Of a DNA stretch of 64,000 bases, positions 48,501-57,048 are shown in pieces (the first letter of the stretch is position 1; every line of letters begins with the position of its first letter). Below the pieces are notes generated by a model. It was not told the DNA's origin and made no database searches. It was given only the letters and a program-made list of their open reading frames with translations. The position numbers and the translations under genes are program-made. The DNA is from Citrifermentans bremense (GTDB taxonomy: Bacteria; Desulfobacterota; Desulfuromonadia; Geobacterales; Geobacteraceae), in assembly GCF_014218275.1 (NCBI RefSeq), contig NZ_AP023213.1, positions 3,016,001-3,080,000 on the forward strand. The letters run 5' to 3'.

Positions 48501-51500
48501 GATTAACAAAATCCAGATAGTTGAATGGGAATTGCCGGGGTTCGCTTTCCCCCACCGCGACCTGGTCCAGCGCTTCACTCAGCTTATCCGGCATAGTGGG
48601 CGACTCTTCCGCAACCCAATGATCGAAGAAAAAGGCATAAATCTGCCGCCGCAACACCTCCGCCGCGCCAAGATAAATAGCCGGGGCTTCCACCGCTCCC
48701 TGCAGCATCTCAAGGGGGTTGCTGAAAAAATACTGGTCATGACCATCGGGCGAGGCATCGGCGATGGTAAACACGGCCGCGTTGCCATCAAGACGACCGG
48801 CCCGACCAATACGCTGGATAAAGCTTGCTTGGTTGGGTGGCACACCGCCGAGCATAACACTGGACAGCGCACCAATATTGATCCCCATCTCAAGGGTCGG
48901 CGTGGCGGAGAGCAGGTTCTCGAACCAAGGCTCAGACTCTTCGGGTTTGGCCATGAAACGATTCTGCAGCTCTACCCGCTCATCACGTTCAAGCAGCCCG
49001 GTGTGCTCATGGGCGATGACGCGGTGCACCTCCCCACCCAACAGCCGCTCCCGCCACCAGCTTGCCCCGCCAGCGGCATCAACCTGCAAACACTCAGCGG
49101 GACTATTCCAGGCGGGCAATCCGACCACGGCCTCAACAAACTCCTTTGGTACCCAGAGCGATTGAGATCCCGATGGCGTCACCAGTCGCTGCAGATCCTG
49201 GCACAACATCAAGCACTCCGGGTTGAGCCCAAAGACGCTATCAGTACCGAACCTACCCTCCATGCGGACATAGTGCCCTATCCCAGCTTTTTCCAGAACA
49301 CCCAGCAGTTCTTCGCAGGCCAGCGTCAGTATCCCCGGTGAATAGATCTCCAAACCAAGCGCCAGTCGCGCCCAGCTTAATAGCTGATTGCCATCGCGCT
49401 CCTGCAGATCTAGGAAGCGATGTCTCCCAACCTCTCGGGCCACGAAACGTGGGGGGCGTCCTTTACCACGATGCAGAATCCATTTTTTCCGTTGCGGGGC
49501 AAATTCGAAGGCACTGAAATCACCGGTCTCCGCCACCCGTTCTAGCCCCATGTGGAATACGGCACCCGCCCGGATCAAGATCAACACCGTGCCCAGGGCC
49601 CAGTGAAACACCTTTCCTTCATTGATCCTTTCCAGACCACCGTTCAGTGATTGGAGCTGGGAAGTCAGTCCCTCGCATAATTGACCTACTCCCCCGACAT
49701 CAGGGAACAGAACCGCCACCCCCATCTTGCTCAAGGTTCTGCCGATATCGGAGCGATGGGTCAGTTCTTCGATGGCCCGCCACTGCATACGCTGTGAAAT
49801 CAGCTGCGGTAAGTCTGAACCTTCGGGCAAGCGACCGCTGGCTGTCAGTTCTTTCCAGTCACGCAACCACTCCATGGTCGGAGCGATGAACTGCGCCACG
49901 AAACCTTCAGGCGCCTGGTATAGCGGGCTGGCCTCATCCAGGTAGCAACGACCAAGTGTATCCAGAGCCAGGCTCCAGGGCTGCGTGGCTGGCTGGATCG
50001 CCAGTCCACGGGCAATTCCGGCTCGCATCAAGTGACTTTCGGTCTTCGACTCGATATAACCAGCCCGGTGCGCGGCATCCTGCACCGAATCGGAAAACAG
50101 AATCAGCTTCTTGTGCTGGTTCAAAGGTGCCGACCACAAGCGCTCTACGGCATGTGCGGCAATACTGGTTGTTTGGGCACCGATAATCAGCTGCTCACCC
50201 TGCTCACCGCAGACTGGGCAAACATCATCGTGCACGACAATTTCATGTCTTTCCGTCTTGCCTTCGCCTGCGTGGGAAATGTTTTTTGTTCGAGTCTGGT
50301 TGAGCAAGTGCACCGGCAGCAGGTTTTCACTCTGGCAATGAGAGCATTGTTGGACCGGTTGGCTTGCCAGATGACCGCATTTGCAGCACAGGTATTTTTC
50401 CTGCACCTGGGCCATCAGGCGATGGCCATTCCCCAGTCGTGGATACAGCCGGGCCAGGAAGGTATCGGGATTACGGCTGAAGAAACCGGCATAAATCTTT
50501 TCCAGCGATGACTGAACCCGGCTCTCCTGCGGCGCTTTCAGGGTCAGCCACCCGGTTGTACGGCACTGACGGCACTGAACGATCGGCAGGCGCAGGCGTT
50601 CCTGCTGGCTTAAAACCGAAGCTTCCGAAGCCAGCTCGATATCCGAAGCATCAGCACTGACTGTCGAGACAATACGACGCAGCTCCTGCAACCAGATCTG
50701 CAGCCGCAAACTCACTAAGGAGTTCAGGTTACCTACCTTGGTACCTTCTTCAATCTTCTGGCCGCTATGCGGTGCACGAGCCCAGGCTACTAGGGTCAGG
50801 AGCGCGGAAAGTATGTCCGGAGCATGTTCACGCAGCTTGGCGCTGAGTGTCCGTTGCATACGGTCGGTGATCGCCTCAACCGTAACTGCCGATTGGGCGG
50901 CAGTGCGCAACAGGGTCTGGAACAGCAGGTGCTTTTTCAGTTCTTCACCCAGACGGATGCGCCCTGCTACCGTGTCTGTGCCGTCTACCAACGTCGCCAA
51001 TGTTTCTGAATGTGGGAAAAAGGCTGGCAGATAAGTCCTGACCGCTTCTTGAGGGGAGGTAAAATTCTGCCGGGCGATCGCATCCAACACCGTCTGATCA
51101 TCGGCCAGCAGGTGTTCGATTACCGCGTCGCCGATGAAGTCATCGAAACCCTTACGACTTTCAGTCACCACGGCGTCAGCATCGAATTGGGCGGCAAACA
51201 CCTGCCCAGCATATTCGCGCAACGGCAGGGTGTCGCCTGCATCCCCTAGAGTCGCAGAGGTCCCGACACAAACCAGTCCACCATCCTCACAGCCGAGTCG
51301 GCGGCGAAGGCGGCGGATCAGCATGGCCAGATCGGTGCCCTGCGCCCCATCGAAGGTGTGCAACTCGTCCACCACCAGGTAACGCAGGGTGTCTGGGCTG
51401 TTGTACTTCCATACTCCCTGGTCGCCGGGACGGATCATCAGGAAATCCAGCATCTTGTAGTTGGTGAGAAGGATATCGGGCGGGTTATGGCGCTGGACAT

Positions 51501-52083
51501 CTTTGTCGGTGATGACGTGGTCCGGCCCCATGACTTCAAAGTCCTGCTCCGGCTGCTGCCCATTTTTGCCCGGTTTCCATTTGCCCTTACCGGATCCAAC
51601 GAACAGGCCGGCACGGATTCCAGCAAAAGCCGGGGTCTTATGCACTAACTCGGCAATGCGTCCAGCCTGGTCATCGGCCAGTGCGTTCATCGGATAGATG
51701 ATGATCGCCTTGATTCCTTTGACGCCCGCCTTACGTGCCTTGGCGACATGGTCGAGCACTGGATAAAGAAAACATTCTGTCTTACCTGAACCGGTTCCGG
51801 TGGCGACCAGGGTAGAACGCCCCAGCTTACCGCACAGTTGCCACGCCAGCTCCTGGTGGCGGTGGGCGGGGAATTCGGTCTGGAAATCAGCGAAGTAATT
51901 TTTGCCACTCGATCCTTCAACAAAGGGCAAGCCGAGCTGCACGTAAGGCCCTTGGACCCACGGTGGTGTTTCGATCAGGCGACGGACGGCATCCTTGAAC
52001 AGCTCGGTGGAGGGCTCAAACTGAGCACGCAGAGTCTCGGCAACACCACGACGGACTTCTTCGACGACCAGTGACGGCAGCAT
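45595..52083 (-). CDS. Giant DEAD/DEAH helicase with DUF1998 and Vsr-like nuclease motif (DrmA/DrmB-like)
   Basis: The 2162-aa protein has Walker A VATGTGSGKTECF (94-103), motif II VVDELHTFDG (237-246) and motif VI QRIGRAGRLDG. Several zinc knuckles are present (CRQCRTTGW, CCKCGHLA/CSHCQSE, CPVCGEQG, CARCNH/CPKCND, CSGCGK). A DUF1998 region (about 1500-1700) has YDSVPGGTGYLQQM and DGCYQCVFHYRQG. Near 1794-1825, RPDFVI followed by AVFVDGWEWHGK resembles a Vsr-type PD-(D/E)XK nuclease. It matches DISARM DrmA plus DrmB in one chain. It lies 3 bp after the methylase gene. Confidence 0.8.
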   Translation of the reverse strand: MLPSLVVEEVRRGVAETLRAQFEPSTELFKDAVRRLIETPPWVQGPYVQLGLPFVEGSSGKNYFADFQTEFPAHRHQELAWQLCGKLGRSTLVATGTGSGKTECFLYPVLDHVAKARKAGVKGIKAIIIYPMNALADDQAGRIAELVHKTPAFAGIRAGLFVGSGKGKWKPGKNGQQPEQDFEVMGPDHVITDKDVQRHNPPDILLTNYKMLDFLMIRPGDQGVWKYNSPDTLRYLVVDELHTFDGAQGTDLAMLIRRLRRRLGCEDGGLVCVGTSATLGDAGDTLPLREYAGQVFAAQFDADAVVTESRKGFDDFIGDAVIEHLLADDQTVLDAIARQNFTSPQEAVRTYLPAFFPHSETLATLVDGTDTVAGRIRLGEELKKHLLFQTLLRTAAQSAVTVEAITDRMQRTLSAKLREHAPDILSALLTLVAWARAPHSGQKIEEGTKVGNLNSLVSLRLQIWLQELRRIVSTVSADASDIELASEASVLSQQERLRLPIVQCRQCRTTGWLTLKAPQESRVQSSLEKIYAGFFSRNPDTFLARLYPRLGNGHRLMAQVQEKYLCCKCGHLASQPVQQCSHCQSENLLPVHLLNQTRTKNISHAGEGKTERHEIVVHDDVCPVCGEQGEQLIIGAQTTSIAAHAVERLWSAPLNQHKKLILFSDSVQDAAHRAGYIESKTESHLMRAGIARGLAIQPATQPWSLALDTLGRCYLDEASPLYQAPEGFVAQFIAPTMEWLRDWKELTASGRLPEGSDLPQLISQRMQWRAIEELTHRSDIGRTLSKMGVAVLFPDVGGVGQLCEGLTSQLQSLNGGLERINEGKVFHWALGTVLILIRAGAVFHMGLERVAETGDFSAFEFAPQRKKWILHRGKGRPPRFVAREVGRHRFLDLQERDGNQLLSWARLALGLEIYSPGILTLACEELLGVLEKAGIGHYVRMEGRFGTDSVFGLNPECLMLCQDLQRLVTPSGSQSLWVPKEFVEAVVGLPAWNSPAECLQVDAAGGASWWRERLLGGEVHRVIAHEHTGLLERDERVELQNRFMAKPEESEPWFENLLSATPTLEMGINIGALSSVMLGGVPPNQASFIQRIGRAGRLDGNAAVFTIADASPDGHDQYFFSNPLEMLQGAVEAPAIYLGAAEVLRRQIYAFFFDHWVAEESPTMPDKLSEALDQVAVGESEPRQFPFNYLDFVNRKEPELFDAFCRMLGENLTEVTREKLESFVAGNEQQKNLRTRFLAFFEEMLAERESWKARRKRLNAELGRLRKQPQDEQVQKEIEILEKERAALGQRIQQLNSEHLLEAMTNAGLLPNYAFPEEGVSLTTIIHGTRSAGGEEYSMPLHRYSRPAHAALAEFAPRNTFFAHKSKVEVDQIDMSVEPSVAYRFCARCNHLAPLSDPMAHAAACPKCNDALWEEQSQSRPMLRLRRAVANIDRADKTRITEQDEARSPRFYMRRLLMNFDPEDVRTAWALESDVALYGFEYLSKAQFHDLNLGQPAASNGQGIYIAGDDSPKTGFSLCSGCGKVQPAARPNDNGERTQVHTPDCRYRNATDTEHLLDELFLFREFESECLRILVPKGFGSGDQTTYSFMSALQLGLRKRFGGKVDHLRFEVMHEAGNEDAAGKTYILIYDSVPGGTGYLQQMLSGEADTLIEVLTAAYKIIRDCSCQTRPDLDGCYQCVFHYRQGRHRRNISRMTALEMLQELVEGNFTRKKVAGLSEIYINPDFGSELERRFLPALKALGGQLNPNNERFPAVQISQDIKAGKTAYLLMVGKNRYWVDTQVPVEDLVTGQELCRPDFVISATKTASPMRPIAVFVDGWEWHGKIMSDDARKRSSLMLQGKYRVWSATYEDIEAALKHKGGTDLDSPLSFLMTSSGQAIPQDRLPNIPAGTLPFNAIAWLLWLLGQTDPEDYDPLASIGPVGQHLLCRSVRRSAEVSTDIEARCTKVMTVLPAWLVDPSHQVHLQSPGREGAMGKAPLQWVGKAEPKYLTGASNSSFPLAGGLVIDDSIVDTNAKAARSAWRQWLRVSNLLQGTPGVAMLTDSMLAAGHALSVPAPTSEEATSVDATWSRLLDGGEFVERLKNGFAQLAGLDVPPPIIGVEIEEGDDYRIAEAVWESAKVVLLTVAQADCTESWQTAGYAVIEENETWWKIVAETIKERVS

Positions 52084-52086
52084 GGC

Positions 52087-55000
52087 TTACTTTCCCTCCG
52101 TTTTGAAAAAGTCCCAAGCGCGACGATAGTCATCTTCGCGGTCTGTACGTACGAAGGGGGCATGGTATTCGATGGTGCGTTGCACCGGGCCATCAGGTAG
52201 GGTGTCATCAGGGAAAGTCTTACGCACAATGCATCCGGCGGGAAGGTCACGGATGTCTTCCCAGCCGAGGGCGATACCCTGCTCGGAGCGAATAGGAGAC
52301 TCAATGCCGTAAGAAATACCTGCCTTAAGATCATTTTTCTGCGCTTTGCGCGGCAAGCCCATCCCCTTGCTCGGGGTAAAGACAATCCGGCCTGTCTGGT
52401 CATACCAAGTGTCTGCCTCATACTGGCGCATCACCGGGAACTGCACGCGGTAGATAGTCAGAAGCTCTTCCAAGGTCAGGCCAAGCACTTGAGACACTAG
52501 CACGTCGATCTCAACCAGCGCCTGGCGGCGGGCGTAATCGCTGCGCAAAGCACAGTGGCGTTGCCATTCTGCAGTTAGGTTGGAAAAGAAATCGGAGTTT
52601 AGAAGTGGTGAGTCGCTAGACCATCGTTGTCGTTTGAAACTTTCTCTCCAGTTATCTTGCCAAAGATTCTTAAAATACTTAGCAAGACAATTCAATGCCA
52701 ACAAACGGACGATCGTGCCTGCTGGTAGTTTATTAGGCCACCGCAAGCTTTTTGACAAGCTCCTAAAAGTTGGCAGACCGCAAGCTTTCGAAAAAAAATG
52801 ATATGGCAAACTGACACTACAACAAGTAAAGGCCAACAGCGCTTCTTTTTCTTTAAAAACTAAAGAAACAAGTGTCTGCAAATGACTAAATTTTTCTGGA
52901 ATTAACGCCCCTATAAATCCTCTCTCCATAGAAGAACTGATTTGGTACTTAGTTATAAATCTTGGATGATCTGTACAATTGCTTTCATCCCATTCCACAA
53001 GCCCTACAAATGGATCATCAGCAACTTTTATTCTATTGAACTTAGTTCTTGGAAGATAATCATCTGAAATATCACACAGATCAATAACGTCAAATGCCAT
53101 CTTTGATCCACCAGTTGATCTAGAAGTCTGATAATATGGATTCGCTATTCCAATATGGCTACCAGAAAAGATCACGTCACTGGCTTCATGGGGCGTAGAA
53201 ATATGTGACTTTATAATATTCTTTTTTCCAGCATTAGTTTCATGATACATTTCAAAAATTTGAAATTTACCTTCAAGGGTATCCACATGCCCTGGTTGAC
53301 TAATAAATTTTCCCAGAGTAGTGCTAAAGGAATCCCAATAGACTGATGGCAAACGATAGGAGTCTAAGGTAGAAGTCGTGTCGCCAAAAATTTCTCCAAA
53401 ACTTCTTAATTTATGTCGATCTACATTGATGATTCGTCCTTTTGCTCCCTTTAAGTTCCATTTCCCATTTTCATCCCTAACCGCCACCAGTTCATCTGTT
53501 AAGCACGAGTAACAGTCGTCAATGGTCTTTGGATGAACAAGGAAAGAGATCGAATCAAAACACAAATCTGACTTAATTGCGCCATACACATTTAAACTAT
53601 ACCTCTTGTGTGAATCAACATCACTAAACAGCTTTACCTCATTCAAGAATTGAAAGTGATATCTCAGCCTTTTATATAACTTGCTTCTTAGCAAGTATGC
53701 TGCAGGATCATCATAAACGCTTTCTTCATGAATCAGGCCTGTAACCCCACTTGCGTTGGACAGCATCCAAGCCTGAGGCACAAAGCACTTGTAGAGATTG
53801 GTCTGCACTCCCTTGAGAAGCGGGTAGTTCTGAATGGCATTGAGAAAGGTCTGAATCCCCCCCTGCTCGCAGAACTCCGCCAACCAAGGCGCGAGCATTT
53901 CGGGACGACGTTCGAACAGGGCGTTACGGCTTTTCGCCAGGTCAGAGGCACTCATTTTGCGAATTGCGATCTTGGGATCCGCTTCGCCAAGAATACCTTT
54001 CTCCTCCCACTCCACCTTAAGCCAGGGCGGATTTCCGAGGATCAGGTCGAAGCCGCCGTACTTGTAGAAAATGTCGGCGAAGGCGAGTTCCCAGTGAAAA
54101 TACTTATGGCGGCTGGCCAATGCCTCCACCGCCCTGATGCGAGGAAAGTGTTCACGCAACCGCTTAATACGCAGCTCACCGTAGCGGTCGTGCAGGGTCT
54201 TCTGCGGATTTTCGACCGACAGCGCCATCTGCTCACCTGGCAGAGCACCGAACAAGGACCCCTGCTTTTCTGGTATCAGGAATTGTTTTTCAACACGGGC
54301 CGGTGTTGAGGAAAAATCCATTTCCCTTTGTTGCTCGACCTCAAGAATATTGCCTTCGAGAATAGCTCCGATCTCCATCAACCACTGGGCACGGCTGGGC
54401 AGGCTGCTGACCTGATCCAACGGCCAGAACCAGAGTGCACACCAGTAGTCCATCACCAGTTTGAGGCGTCGATAAGGTGTGGCGATGTCACCATCTTCGT
54501 TGAGCATCCCGGCCTTGCGGGTTTCTTCTTTTGCTGAACGGCTGGTGACCGCACCTTCTGTCTGGTCAGGCCATACCGGCAGCAGATCCTCGGTTGTATC
54601 GCGGTCCTTCGCCAATTGCGTGCTGTGCTGTTTCCAGAGAGCATCTATTTTACTGCTTAGCTGATGCAGGCGTTTGCGCTCTGTCTCGTTCAGGGGCTTG
54701 ATGAAGTCCTTTTTCCAGCTTTTAAGCTGCTGCAGTTCGGCCTCATAGTATTCCTTCACCGCTTTGTTGCTGTAGTCGCACATTCCCTCGTCGGGCAGCA
54801 GGAAGTGATAGATCTCGTTCGGCTGTCGTGGTTCTCCAGGTGTGACGCGCCGAGGGACGGCATCAGGAGCCTTGACCTTGTTTCTTTCCTGCAACTGCGC
54901 CGGGGCGAATACCTGAGAGCGTGCACCAACCAGACTATTCCCGTTGAACAGCTGATAACCGAACCAGGGGACATAGGCCGGTTTGGGGCGGCCCTGGGCG

Positions 55001-57045
55001 TCGGTTTCACCGTAAATGGCATTCAGCCAGAGACTGACCTCGGCAAGTTCGGTGGCAATGGGGTTGAGGTCAACGCCGAATACATTGGCGTCCGCGATCC
55101 GCATGCGCACCTTTTGTAGTTCCTGGGCATACTGGTCGTGAGGGATGCGCCGCTTGAGCTCTTCCTGCTTGCGGGTGAGGTAGGCCTCGGCGAGCTGGTT
55201 GACGGCTTCGTTCAAGAAGGCGGCGCTGCCCATGGCTGGCTCGAGAACCCGAAGTTTCAAAATGTCGTCGGCTGACTTGTCGACCAACAGTTCTTTAAGC
55301 GCGTACTTGACCAGACTCTGGGTGAGGACTTGCGGGGTGTAATAGCTGGCGCTTTTCTGCCGATCGCGTCCGGCCAGGCGATAGATAAAGGTCCCCTTGG
55401 GGTAGACGCGCAGCTGCTGGCGTCCTTCACTGTTGGTGAAGGTAACCTTCTCGTTGTTCTGGTAATCACCGATCTCATTCTTGGTGACAAACCAACCGTT
55501 GGCCAGCAAGTCGGTAGTCCCGCCGAACTCCTCCTGAGTTTCCTCTTCCCCGTCAGCATCTTCATCGTCCTCGGTTGCCGCCTTCTCCTTCTTGGGAGCA
55601 GGCATGACCTCGTACAGATCCTCAGCGGCAAAAAACCCCCGGTATGAAAGCAGTGACTCGTAGACGGCACCCAGCTGGTTAATGGAGAGCGCCTGGTAGC
55701 TGACCCGGCGAGTGCGCTTGGTCTTGGGGTCTTTGGCGAAAGAGAGGCCACGCAGAACCGACTGCCAGAGATAGTTGGGAAAGACGACCCTGTTCAGCAG
55801 CGGTGTACTGGTTGGGTCAAACAGCTTGCTGTCGAGAGGGGCCAGTTCGAAGGCGTTGACAGTGGCATGTAACTCACCGTGGTCGTTGGTCGTACCCTGA
55901 GCAACCAGAGTGAAGAGCTTCCTCAGGGATTTATCAAAAAAGCCGCCATTTTGTGCCTCGGTGGTGTGCAAATCGACCAGAGTGAGGTCACGCAAAGACT
56001 CAAGGCTGTACCCCTGGGCGTAAACATCACTTTTGTTGATCGGCACATAGCCGAGCTCCGGACGAGCCTCGATGTAGAACATGAAGATCAGCCGGTAGAC
56101 CAGACGCACACACTCGGTGCTGAGCTGACCGGCGTCCAGCGGCTTGACCGTACCGCTGTAGCTGAAGCCGTGTTGTTCAATGAGCTGACGCGCGGCCTCG
56201 TTGCCGAGCTGTTCGATAGCCTCGCGCAGGGCATACTTAAGGTTTTCACTGACCCCGGCATCGTGCTTGTGGGACTCGGCATCCAGGGTATCGAGCAGCC
56301 CCTCCCCCTCGTCCGGGCACAGCGCCTGTCGGTGCAGCAGCGAGTAGCAGGCGTTGAGGGTGCCTGGTTGTTTCTGACCGAGGATCTCGTCGAGATTAAA
56401 CCGCAAGAAGCGATTCGCCGGCCACTTGAAGCGGTCTATCAACAACCACTCTTGCTGGCCGATCATAAATACAAAACGCGGCGGCTGAGCAGCGGCGAAG
56501 ATGCTGTCGGAGAGCAGATCAGCCCAGCTCTTTAGTCCCTTGGCCTTCTTGCTTGCGTAGGCTACCGGCAGCTCGGCAATACGGAAATGCTGCGGTGCGA
56601 GGGTCACATCCAAGATGTCGACTGCCCGATCCTCCTGGTCTGTCCATTGGTCCGGATTGAACACCGGGACCACCACCAGGTCAGGCACGATCTGGTTGCG
56701 CCCTACCCGACACCAGAGAGGAATCGGCTCGTCGTCGCGCCATTCGTACTCAATAGGGTCGATAGTAAATCCCAGCGCCTTAAGTAACGGCTGATGCAGA
56801 TCACGATGCCATTGCAGTTGCTCTGTGAAGGTCCCCCCGGCAGGATAATCAACACGCTGGCGGAAGAAGCCAGCAGCGCAGCTACTCAGCTGCTGCGCTG
56901 GGGTTTGCTCCTCCCCACGGCTGTCCAGCCAATCCTTAATACGGGACTGGAACACATGGGCCAGGAAGTGGTGGCTGTAGAACTCGTTTTCATTGACGAT
57001 ACCGGCGAAAACATCGAACTTTTCGTTGCTATCTTGACTGGCCAT
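52087..57045 (-). CDS. Large N6-adenine DNA methylase (DrmMI/Eco57I type)
   Basis: The 1652-aa protein has motif I VLEPAMGSAAFLNEAVN (about 598), FGVDLNPIATELAEVSLWL, and the catalytic NPPW in LILGNPPWLKVEW (about 1005). These are the gamma-type N6-adenine methylase motifs. The N-terminal 450 residues include a possible nuclease-like part (NQIVPDLVVVPVF). The segment from about 1100 to 1490, expected to recognise DNA, is encoded by unusually AT-rich DNA. In DISARM the methylase marks host DNA. The gene is flanked at 3-bp spacings by two helicase genes. Confidence 0.87.
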   Translation of the reverse strand: MASQDSNEKFDVFAGIVNENEFYSHHFLAHVFQSRIKDWLDSRGEEQTPAQQLSSCAAGFFRQRVDYPAGGTFTEQLQWHRDLHQPLLKALGFTIDPIEYEWRDDEPIPLWCRVGRNQIVPDLVVVPVFNPDQWTDQEDRAVDILDVTLAPQHFRIAELPVAYASKKAKGLKSWADLLSDSIFAAAQPPRFVFMIGQQEWLLIDRFKWPANRFLRFNLDEILGQKQPGTLNACYSLLHRQALCPDEGEGLLDTLDAESHKHDAGVSENLKYALREAIEQLGNEAARQLIEQHGFSYSGTVKPLDAGQLSTECVRLVYRLIFMFYIEARPELGYVPINKSDVYAQGYSLESLRDLTLVDLHTTEAQNGGFFDKSLRKLFTLVAQGTTNDHGELHATVNAFELAPLDSKLFDPTSTPLLNRVVFPNYLWQSVLRGLSFAKDPKTKRTRRVSYQALSINQLGAVYESLLSYRGFFAAEDLYEVMPAPKKEKAATEDDEDADGEEETQEEFGGTTDLLANGWFVTKNEIGDYQNNEKVTFTNSEGRQQLRVYPKGTFIYRLAGRDRQKSASYYTPQVLTQSLVKYALKELLVDKSADDILKLRVLEPAMGSAAFLNEAVNQLAEAYLTRKQEELKRRIPHDQYAQELQKVRMRIADANVFGVDLNPIATELAEVSLWLNAIYGETDAQGRPKPAYVPWFGYQLFNGNSLVGARSQVFAPAQLQERNKVKAPDAVPRRVTPGEPRQPNEIYHFLLPDEGMCDYSNKAVKEYYEAELQQLKSWKKDFIKPLNETERKRLHQLSSKIDALWKQHSTQLAKDRDTTEDLLPVWPDQTEGAVTSRSAKEETRKAGMLNEDGDIATPYRRLKLVMDYWCALWFWPLDQVSSLPSRAQWLMEIGAILEGNILEVEQQREMDFSSTPARVEKQFLIPEKQGSLFGALPGEQMALSVENPQKTLHDRYGELRIKRLREHFPRIRAVEALASRHKYFHWELAFADIFYKYGGFDLILGNPPWLKVEWEEKGILGEADPKIAIRKMSASDLAKSRNALFERRPEMLAPWLAEFCEQGGIQTFLNAIQNYPLLKGVQTNLYKCFVPQAWMLSNASGVTGLIHEESVYDDPAAYLLRSKLYKRLRYHFQFLNEVKLFSDVDSHKRYSLNVYGAIKSDLCFDSISFLVHPKTIDDCYSCLTDELVAVRDENGKWNLKGAKGRIINVDRHKLRSFGEIFGDTTSTLDSYRLPSVYWDSFSTTLGKFISQPGHVDTLEGKFQIFEMYHETNAGKKNIIKSHISTPHEASDVIFSGSHIGIANPYYQTSRSTGGSKMAFDVIDLCDISDDYLPRTKFNRIKVADDPFVGLVEWDESNCTDHPRFITKYQISSSMERGFIGALIPEKFSHLQTLVSLVFKEKEALLAFTCCSVSLPYHFFSKACGLPTFRSLSKSLRWPNKLPAGTIVRLLALNCLAKYFKNLWQDNWRESFKRQRWSSDSPLLNSDFFSNLTAEWQRHCALRSDYARRQALVEIDVLVSQVLGLTLEELLTIYRVQFPVMRQYEADTWYDQTGRIVFTPSKGMGLPRKAQKNDLKAGISYGIESPIRSEQGIALGWEDIRDLPAGCIVRKTFPDDTLPDGPVQRTIEYHAPFVRTDREDDYRRAWDFFKTEGK

Positions 57046-57048
57046 GGC

